From contig WPIO01000035.1 in NCBI GenBank assembly GCA_009760855.2, forward strand, positions 2,811,001 through 2,875,000: a DNA stretch of 64,000 bases, given 5' to 3'. The DNA comes from Cristatella mucedo. Lineage: Eukaryota > Bryozoa > Phylactolaemata > Cristatellidae. A model generated the notes under the pieces. It ran no database searches. It saw nothing but the letters and a program-made list of their open reading frames with translations, and was not told the origin of the DNA. Positions 1 to 64,000 of the stretch are shown in pieces. Numbering within the stretch: the first letter of the stretch is position 1; every line of letters begins with the position of its first letter. The position numbers and the translations under genes are program-made.

Positions 1-1660
1 GTGGACACATTATCGCCACCGCGACGGCTGCAGACGTGCGGCAGAAGACGCTCGCAGCGTCTCGGCGCGAGGAAAGCTCGACCTGCGCGACGGCGGAGCG
101 ATCTGTAGTTCAGAGACGCTGACAACGTCGTACCCGTCGTACCCCATGAGCTCGCGGGCGGCGCGGGAAAGTGCAGGCGCCGGCGGCGGCGGCTCCGTGG
201 GGCCGCCGCCGCCGGCGCCGCCATCGCTCGCTCGCGAGCTTCGGCTGCGGCGGCGCCCGGCGCCCGAGTCGGCTGAGGAAGGAGGTAGGGCGAACGATTT
301 GCTTCCGAAGGCGGGCGCGCAGGCCGAGCAGAGCGGCCGCCGCCTCGCGGCGCTCGACGGCTCGAGCGGCGCAGCGAGCGACTGCGCTGACGGGGGCGGC
401 GGCGCAGGGCCGAGTCCGCCGGCGAAGCGGCGCCGCTTGACGGCGGGACTCGGCGGCGGCGGCGACGACGGCGGCGGCCGCCTCGCTGCGGCGGCCGCCG
501 TCGTCGTGCTAGCCGCCGGCCGGCAGCAGAGCCGGACCTTGTTCGGCGAAGAGGCCACGCCGGCCATCGTCGTTACGCCCGCGGCGGCGGCGGCCGCCGC
601 CGGTGGCGGCGGGGTCGCAGCAGCCGCCGCTGCCGGCAGAGCTGCGCCGCGAGCGTGCGAAGCCTTGCTCAAGCCGCCGGCGATCTGCCTGGACGAGGGC
701 AACATGGCTGTCATCTTGATGCAGACCCAAGGAGCCGCCTACTCGAATCGCTGACGGAGCGTCCGGACGAGCCGGCCGACCGGCCACGCGGCCGCGAGCG
801 CTCGTCGCAGCCTCGCGATCGGCTAGCCGCTGCGCACCCGTCGGCCTGAGCGGACGGTGCGAGAGCAACGACGAAGCTCGGCGTCCCGTATCTCGCCGGA
901 GCCCGCTCACGCCCGGCTACCGCCGCCAGAGCCGGAGGCGTGGCTCCGGAAAATGGACTTCCAGGCTTCGCATCCTAAGCGAGACCGAGTCGTCGAACTT
1001 GCGCTTACGCGAACGGCGAGCGATGCAGGCAAGCGATTCGACCGGAATGACTGCAGTCCGGAAAAACTGAATGCACGCCGTTGTCGTCGCCGTCGGTCCG
1101 TCTGCGACGTCTGGTCGCCTGCTAAGCGCCTCCGTCGTTCGCACAGGCTCGCCGTCGCTCCGCTTCGAACGACAATCGCTCTCGACCGTTGGTGAAGCGT
1201 GGCGAAAGTCGCCAATGCTCGCTCGCGCAAAAAAGTGGCGAGCACCGAGCGGCCGTCGCGCCGGAAAGGTTCGCTCAGCGCTCTGAAAGACTCAAGTACT
1301 GCGAGTGACCTCTGGCGGCTCAATCGGTGGCCTTCGCAGCGATTGAAATGAAACGTTCGCGTAGGAGCCGCGGGCAGTGTTATGCCTACCCTCACTAGTT
1401 GAGGTAGCGGTACAACACGTGCAAAGTGAAAAGACCTGAAGCTCGCTATACGTCGACGATAACAGCACAGCACTCGATATTCTGCAGGCAGCGCTAGCAA
1501 CAACACCGTATTTGAAAAAGCACAATGGTAGCCTTTATATTACGACTGATGTGACAGATGACTTCCAGCCGACTCGCTAACAGGCTTACAGCAGCTCGAG
1601 CTCAACTCTGACTCGCCGACCGGCAGACCGTTGCTCCAAGAGAGCGACTTCGGTCAGACA
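1..1660. promoter_or_regulatory. GC- and CpG-rich island, probable promoter or first exon of a neighbouring gene
   Basis: Very rich in GCC/GGC triplets and CpG up to about 850, still CpG-rich to about 1,660, then a sharp change to AT-richer DNA. Long open frames exist on both strands, coding low-complexity Ala/Pro/Gly/Arg. On plus, 146-754 starts ATGAGCTCGCGG, includes PPAKRRRL, and has a good donor (AAGGAG|gtaggg) near 286. On minus, 714-10 includes PAVKRRRF. Both could be nuclear proteins, but open frames are expected by chance in such DNA. I cannot choose the strand. Confidence 0.55.
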
Positions 1661-2072
1661 CGTGCCTTATACTGGAGCCAGGTCATAAGTCAGACAATAA
1701 TCACTGTCATACATTATTATACATCACTCTGCTCATAAGCCTCAGATTATCCCGGCTTCTTTATAAGCTCTCCGCTGTGATTCAGCCGCCAGCTCATTGT
1801 TCGTAATCCAAGTTAAGCTGTCTCGCCCATCGTCCATAATCGCGGTGCATTACAGCAGGGGATAAGGGATGTTGAAGTCCAGGAACTAAGCAGCAGACAT
1901 TTGTTGCAGCGAAAGACAGATGAACGGAAAGTGGGCAGCAGCTGCTGCTGCGATGTCGATTACGAGCATCATCCATTTCGACGCCGAACTCGCTATTATA
2001 GTTAGCACCAGCTTGTGCACTTGGGAAGTACCACAAAATTACAGTTGTATTACAATAGCGGCCATCCCCTGA
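1661..2072. other. Intergenic, no supported feature
   Basis: Mixed-composition sequence between the CpG island and the first LINE fragment. I see no gene, RNA or clear repeat. Confidence 0.5.
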
Positions 2073-2372
2073 CTTTACCACATTTAAAAAGAACTGAAAA
2101 ACACATCTATTTAGGACAGCATTTAGAGGATCCCTCGGATTCGTCCTTCATGTGGTTATGCGTGCTGACACTGTGCATGCTGCCACTAACCACATTTGCA
2201 GGCTTACCCTGTGCATGTCACCCTTAACCACGTTGTTCATATTGTTTATCAAGCACGATATTACTCACGATTCAATCGCGTTTCCTTTTGCAGCAAATGT
2301 AAAGCGCCTAGGAAGAGATTGAGTTCTCTGAGAGTGCTTTATCAAGTGCATTATTATTATTATTATTAATAG
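2073..2372 (+). mobile_element. LINE 3'-end fragment (L2/CR1 group)
   Basis: Matches the 3' end of the window's main LINE family: accacatttaaaaagaa, a GTGCATGCTGCCACTAACCA segment, then TAAAGCGCCTAGGAAGAGAT and a CTTTATCAAGTGC(ATT)n tail. 5'-truncated, moderately diverged. Confidence 0.85.
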
Positions 2373-2419
2373 GGTGCCAGTGTCCGTTGACCTAGAGGTT
2401 AGCCCAGCCTAGCTTGTGA

Positions 2420-3935
2420 GCACTGTTGATAACTGAATTTCTTTCTAGGAACTTTACAGATGATGTAAAGAAAACGTGACCGAATGATTAATGGTAACAT
2501 TAGCGATGTCATCAAGCATTGTTAAATGCACAGGGTCAACATGTAGACATGGTTAGTAGCAGCAGGAACAGTGTCAGCACGAACAAGCTCGCAAAGGAAG
2601 AATTGAAAGGACCCATTAATTGCTGTAATAAACAGGTGTGTTTTAAGCTTCTTTTTAAATGTCGTCATGTAAGGGGATGCCGTGACGTCAGTTGGGAATA
2701 GTATTCACTCTCTGGGAACATACGAACTGAAGGCACGGTCTCCAAATAATTTGAGGTTCGTACGAAGTATAGCTCTGATGCTCGGCCTGGTGGTGGATTA
2801 GTTCTTATAGGTAAGCTGGAGCCAGACAATGAATGGACCTGAAAGTAAGTGACAAAACCTCTGAGTCGATACGCTGCTTCATTGGGAACCAGTGCAAGTC
2901 GGCGAGAAGTGGTGTGATGTGGCAACTGCAACGCTCACGACAGACAAGCCTAGCTGTAGAGTTTTGCACCAGCTGTCAGCGCCTGATTGCACATGCCGGT
3001 AGACCAGCAAGCACAGAGTTACAGAAGTCGAGACCAGATGTCATTCCATGCACGGACCAATTGGGATGTCGTACCCCTCTCTAAGCAAGCCCGAAGTCTA
3101 GAAATTTTATGTAGCTAAATGTAGGCTGACTTGACCATAGAGCTGATGCAGTCATGTGGTGAAAGGTTACTTTGGAACAAGACACCTTGATTAGTGACTC
3201 TCATGCAGATGCAACAAGAGATGTGCTGGTGGAACCGATTTTGAGCGATAATCTTCTTAGTTTCTGAGTCGCACTTGGTTTGGCCATAACTAGTAGGTTG
3301 GTTCTATCACCATTTAATTTGAGAACTTTGCTGCCATCCATTTGTGAATGTCTGCAATGCATGCAACAAGGGTGTGTAGATAATTTGACGTGCTAGAGGG
3401 CGGAAAAAATCCAACCGCAACTGCTAAAAGGTACAACTGAGTGTTCTCAGGATAGAAGTGAAAGCCTAGATTTGTTTGGCGATCACATCGGAAAGTGGGA
3501 GAGTATAAACCGTGAAAAGAAGCAGATCAAGTACATAGGCCTGAGGTGTCCCCTTACCTCAATGGTCCTTTGGATGATCTTTGTCCGTTCACATCTATAC
3601 TCTGGAGTCTCCCACTGAGATAAGATCTGAACCATTGTTGTGGAGTGCCAGTGATGCTCAGGCAAGATAGAAGGAGCTCGAGTTACTTTCTAGGTTTGAG
3701 GTGTCAATATAAGAGTTCCGCTGGTCCGCCACTGCCCATTCCAGCGTCTTTGATAGGAACGGTAGAAATGAGACTGGGTGGAAGCTGTTCTGTGGTCCAG
3801 TGTTGCTTTCTTAAATAGTAGTTTAGCAATAGCCTTTTTGAAAGAAGCAGGGACATGACCCGAGGCTAAGAACTTATTTATAAAGCTATGCATGGCAGCA
3901 ATTGATCTATATGTCCTAGAAGTGTGGCACTGAGT
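2420..3935 (-). mobile_element. Degraded LINE copy (reverse transcriptase remnants)
   Basis: Antisense to the family consensus seen elsewhere in the window. It includes the 3' region, the C-terminal reverse transcriptase part (2,500-3,480) and more upstream sequence to about 3,935, with many stops and frameshifts. An older copy. Confidence 0.75.
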
Positions 3936-4640
3936 GGCTTACCTTGTTGCTTGTTTTTCTCGCCGTTGTCATCGATAACAACGCTTATTTTCTACTCGCT
4001 TTGCTTCTTATTGTTCCCAATTCATTGCCGTGAAAACTCGCCGGTCCACGGTAGAAGGCGGAAAATGCAGGTTTCATGTGGAAATTAGCCAGCACCCGTG
4101 AAAAGTCGCGGAAAACTTGAACGTTACTTTGGAAAGTGGGCCTGAGTGTTCGCTGACCTCGCTGATGAGCCTGCGAAATCAAATGCGAAGCTAGGAGCTT
4201 TTCGCTAATGGAGCAGAATATGAATGGGTAAATGAATAAAATTATTTATAAAACAAACATAAATCTAATTTGATTAAATTTGTTGGTTAGCACCGGGTAC
4301 CCAATCAACATTTTATTGCTTGTACGGAGCATATGCATGTGCAGAGTGTTTCAATTTATTTGTTAATTCAAAATAGTCCGTGAAGAATCGCGTGCAGTTT
4401 CTATTTATGAATGTCTTACGATTAACAAAGGCTTTCGCAGCAAGGCGTATTCGATTTCAACTTCGAGAGGCATGCTGTAGCTACATATGCAAATTAGAAA
4501 ATCCTTTCTCCCTTTTATTCATACAACCTAACACTCATTATTGCTGTACAGTCGTAGTAGTAATGCAAATATTAAAAGGGGCATAATGTAAGCGTGAATT
4601 CAATGACGCAATTCCTCAACAAACAAACACTAACCTACCT
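3936..4640. other. Intergenic AT-rich stretch
   Basis: AT-rich, with no open frame worth calling and no recognised repeat. Confidence 0.5.
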
Positions 4641-5590
4641 TATCGTGCGGGCTGATTTGCATACCACTTGTTTGTCGCCGTCCGCAGTGGACTCACTTTG
4701 GCCCGCCGCGGACCTACGCGCTTTCTTGCGTCTACCGCGTTTCGGAAACTCCAAGTCAGAGCAAAAAGCTGTAGGTCAAGGCGCAGCGTTTCCTGGAGCA
4801 ACTCGTTTTCTGCGTCCGAATGAAGTATCGGAACTTCGCGTGATTGCGACTGGTGGTTCGACTGCCGACGAAACGGGCAGAAAACACGGGGCAACTCTTT
4901 CCTTTTTGGCGCTGCAATATTCCCGCACGGTATGCAGCACGATGCATAATCCGACAGACGGTTCATTTACATCCTTTATAATTTTATTCGTCAGCGAAAT
5001 TGCTTCTGCGGCAGTTGTCTAGTCACGTGAACGTTTTTAACTCACTGACCCGAGCATAACGTAGGCTGATAGCGATTTTGGCTTGGCAAGGCGCGGGGCA
5101 ACTCACGCCAAGGGTACGGGTCTCGCCGCTTTAAGTTTGTATGTACCGCCACTCCGCGACCGTCTAGCGTGGTGTGTGATTCCGCGAGCCAAGGCAGTTT
5201 CGATCATGCAGCGCATAACTAATCAGTTATCCAACGTGAGTTTGCTGGGGCTCGTGGGCGCACGATGGCGGCGCGACGAAGAGCGAAGCCCCCACGAGAG
5301 AGATTTGTTGTGTTGTCGACGACGGCTGTATTGTATCGCATACAGGCAACGCAAGCGAGCGTATATGCTGATGTGGTAGCCGTCATGCGTGCCGCTCCGG
5401 AGCACGCGGTGATAAGAGAGTGGATAGCGTGCGTACAGGCCGCCGCACAAGCAGAAAGTAAGTTGCGCGGCAAGGAACGCATCGCGTGCCGACAAGGAGC
5501 GAGCCCGTTGGGCGGACGGAGCGTCGGCTGGGGAGCGGAACCAAGTGACGGCGATGAAACGCCCACAAGTTCACCACCGCGTTAATATTT
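4641..5590. promoter_or_regulatory. Second CpG-rich patch
   Basis: Locally GC- and CpG-rich between AT-rich flanks, so it may be a promoter island. Open frames appear on both strands (plus 4594-5022 and 5265-5585, minus 5219-5566). None resembles a family I know. Confidence 0.35.
5265..5456 (+). CDS. Candidate first coding exon, unrecognised
   Basis: ATGGCGGCGCGACG in a CpG-rich context opens a frame with FVVLSTTAVLYRIQATQ and EHAVIREWIACVQAA, running to a strong donor (GCAGAAA|gtaagt). Unspliced, the frame continues to a stop at 5585. It would run rightward, antisense to the ROS1 3' end. I find no second exon, so this is tentative. Confidence 0.22.
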
Positions 5591-5834
5591 GGAGACTTAT
5601 TTGAATTAATGTCGCATTGTTAACTCGCTTTTGTGCTCAAGAAACTTTCATTTGCAATTGCAGACGCCATTTTGCTGGCCAGTATTTGAACTATTCGACA
5701 ATACTCAATTGCGCTACGAATAAGATGAATCGCAATACTAAATAAAGCTAGCTACGAATGCAGTGTCTTGGTAAGCCGATAAGCTTACGTGAGCAAGTGG
5801 CTGAGGGCTTTGGTGGTGGTGGTGGTGGGGGGGG

Positions 5835-5948
5835 CAGCGACCTGGGCTGCCCCTTATTCTTGCACCCCCTTCGCAACCGTCGCCAAAAAAGAAACTAAAT
5901 CCAACTTCCACTAGATGAGCAACCGCTGAGTTCGTGTCGAATAAACAC
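5835..5948 (+). repeat. Repeat copy shared with 21420-21533, with AATAAA at its end
   Basis: The last 34 bases (5915-5948) match 21500-21533 at 31 of 34 positions. The sequence before it (gggcagcccc-type, then C-rich) is also similar. Both copies end in gtcgaataaacac. This may be the 3' end of an LTR or another retroelement. Confidence 0.5.
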
Positions 5949-6626
5949 TTTTTGATGGTGATCTATAACTTTTTACAACTTGCGGAACTAGCCCCTAAAT
6001 GAAACTCTGGTGGATCTTGCCCACTACAAGACAGTTGTGAAGGTATTGCCCTCCCAGAATGACAATCCTGACTGTGCCTCTGAGGCCTGCCACAGCTCCG
6101 CCGCCTCTATTCAAGCACGGTTCCTATTAAAAGTGCACGCAGCTTCAATTTACCACGGAAAATCAGTTAGCTTCAAGCGGTCAAAGAACTTTCCATGTAG
6201 CTGGTCGACGACACTATGTCGCACGATCAGACTGGGGTGGTAGGCAGTGTTGCCGCTGTTGGTCAGGTTCCGGTTCGCTCTCACTGTGAAATCCAGCAGC
6301 TTCGTTGCTATGATACTCGCGTTGATTACTTAGTTGATATGATACTCGAGATAAAAATATGTGTATGACACATTTTTATCGCGAGTGGCCTGTTGGCCCC
6401 CGACGGCGATTTATGGCAACTAGAGTTAGCCCACAAACCCAACGAAAACAAGGAGCATCGTGGCAGGTGCGAAAAAAGAACACAATTGTCATGTTGATTA
6501 GATAAACAGACAGTCGAACAGAAATCAACATGACAGACAGTCGCCCGTCCTTTTGCGACAATGCGACTTACTTCGAACTGCCACCGCTCTGATCATTAAT
6601 GTTCACTGCTTCTTGTAGAACAAAAG
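5949..6626. other. Intergenic, near the ROS1 3' end
   Basis: No gene seen. A 13-base inverted repeat at 6487-6533 is the only structure I noticed. Confidence 0.45.
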
Positions 6627-6632
6627 TTTATT
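6627..6632 (-). terminator. Polyadenylation signal for the distal 3' end
   Basis: AATAAA on the minus strand, about 370 bases downstream of the stop at 7003. It would give a 3' UTR of roughly 390 bases. Confidence 0.6.
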
Positions 6633-7002
6633 ACACAAAAATATAAGCATTTCAACTCTGAAAAGATGGAGACACGTGAGTCAAGGTGATACAATTCCAT
6701 GCGTGCCTAAACACCGGGAGCGACGTGCAGGGAGCAAGCTCCCGGAAAATGACACGAGCCCATAGAAATTACTCGGAGGACAATGATAGCTGTCGGGCTC
6801 GGAAACAGCTAAAACATATTTCTAAGTCTCTTTGCCTAAACCAGCAGTAGCAGTAGCAGAAGAGGCAGTACCAGTGCTGGCTAAACAGCAGCACTTTAAG
6901 GTGACTGACATGGGGCAAGTAGGGATGCTGCTATCACTGCACACGTGTCAAGGAGGTAACCCCAACACGTTAATGTTAGCAGTATATCCCCTTCGGGTGA
7001 GC

Positions 7003-63768
<56,766 letters not shown>

Positions 63769-64000
63769 CTACAAGTGAAGGTAAAAACACTGAGACAAAT
63801 CAGCAACGTGTGGTTTCGTCACCGTAACATCAGTTGCCAAGCCGCAAAGTGGGTTTACAATGTATATATGCATACATTTTTAAGCATAAAATACTAATGC
63901 ATAAAACCAACAAAGATGTCACTAGTCATAAGACAACAGCTAGTAGGTAGCATACAAAAAAGCTGTCATAACGATACTGGAAGTGGGAGCGTCTTCCTTC
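63769..64000. other. Start of the next upstream ROS1 intron
   Basis: No coding block is seen in the last 232 bases. The next 5' exon should lie beyond the window. Confidence 0.6.

Noticed and set aside
907-1506. 199-codon minus frame next to the first CpG island
   Set aside because: Arg/Ser-rich, with no recognisable motif, and overlapping frames are open on the other strand. Likely a composition effect.

Overview
The window is invertebrate metazoan nuclear DNA. It shows long introns with GT-AG and GC-AG boundaries, many (GA)n, (CA)n, (AGC)n and (TA)n microsatellites, L2/CR1-group LINE copies in several decay states, tRNA-derived SINEs, a hAT-type miniature transposon and a probable solo LTR. 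I cannot name the species. Nothing is bacterial.

One gene dominates. A ROS1/Sevenless-type receptor tyrosine kinase lies on the minus strand from about 6,627 to beyond the right edge. I rebuilt 30 exons by hand. Their phases join without a break and give about 2,239 codons. In transcription order (high to low coordinates) they encode the C-terminal part of YWTD-type beta-propeller 1, one fibronectin type III (FN3) domain, propeller 2, two FN3 domains, propeller 3, three FN3 domains, a membrane helix, a juxtamembrane segment, a kinase domain with its key residues intact, and a long cytoplasmic tail with repeated tyrosine motifs. The first exons (signal peptide and N-terminal FN3 domains, judging from the vertebrate family) lie past 64,000. 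The 3' end is ambiguous. The last kinase exon either reads into a stop with a polyadenylation signal 28 bases on, or splices to a tail exon at 7,003-7,754.

Layout: 1-1,660 is a GC- and CpG-rich island, probably the promoter or first exon of a neighbouring gene. 1,660-6,626 is intergenic, with LINE remnants and a second CpG-rich patch at about 4,640-5,590. 7,003-22,272 holds the tail and kinase exons. 22,273-32,186 holds the juxtamembrane, membrane and C-terminal FN3 exons. 32,000-40,800 holds propeller 3 and the FN3 before it. 40,800-49,521 has a ~175-bp satellite-like array inside an intron, then FN3 and propeller 2 exons. 52,300-56,806 has FN3 and propeller 1 exons among polypurine tracts and a large inverted repeat. 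56,807-63,673 is a transposon-rich intron with near-identical LINEs, a decayed transposase-like gene split by a solo LTR, and a SPIN-like element.

Exon calls rest on conceptual splicing, phase agreement and remembered family features. No alignment, transcript or database search was possible.
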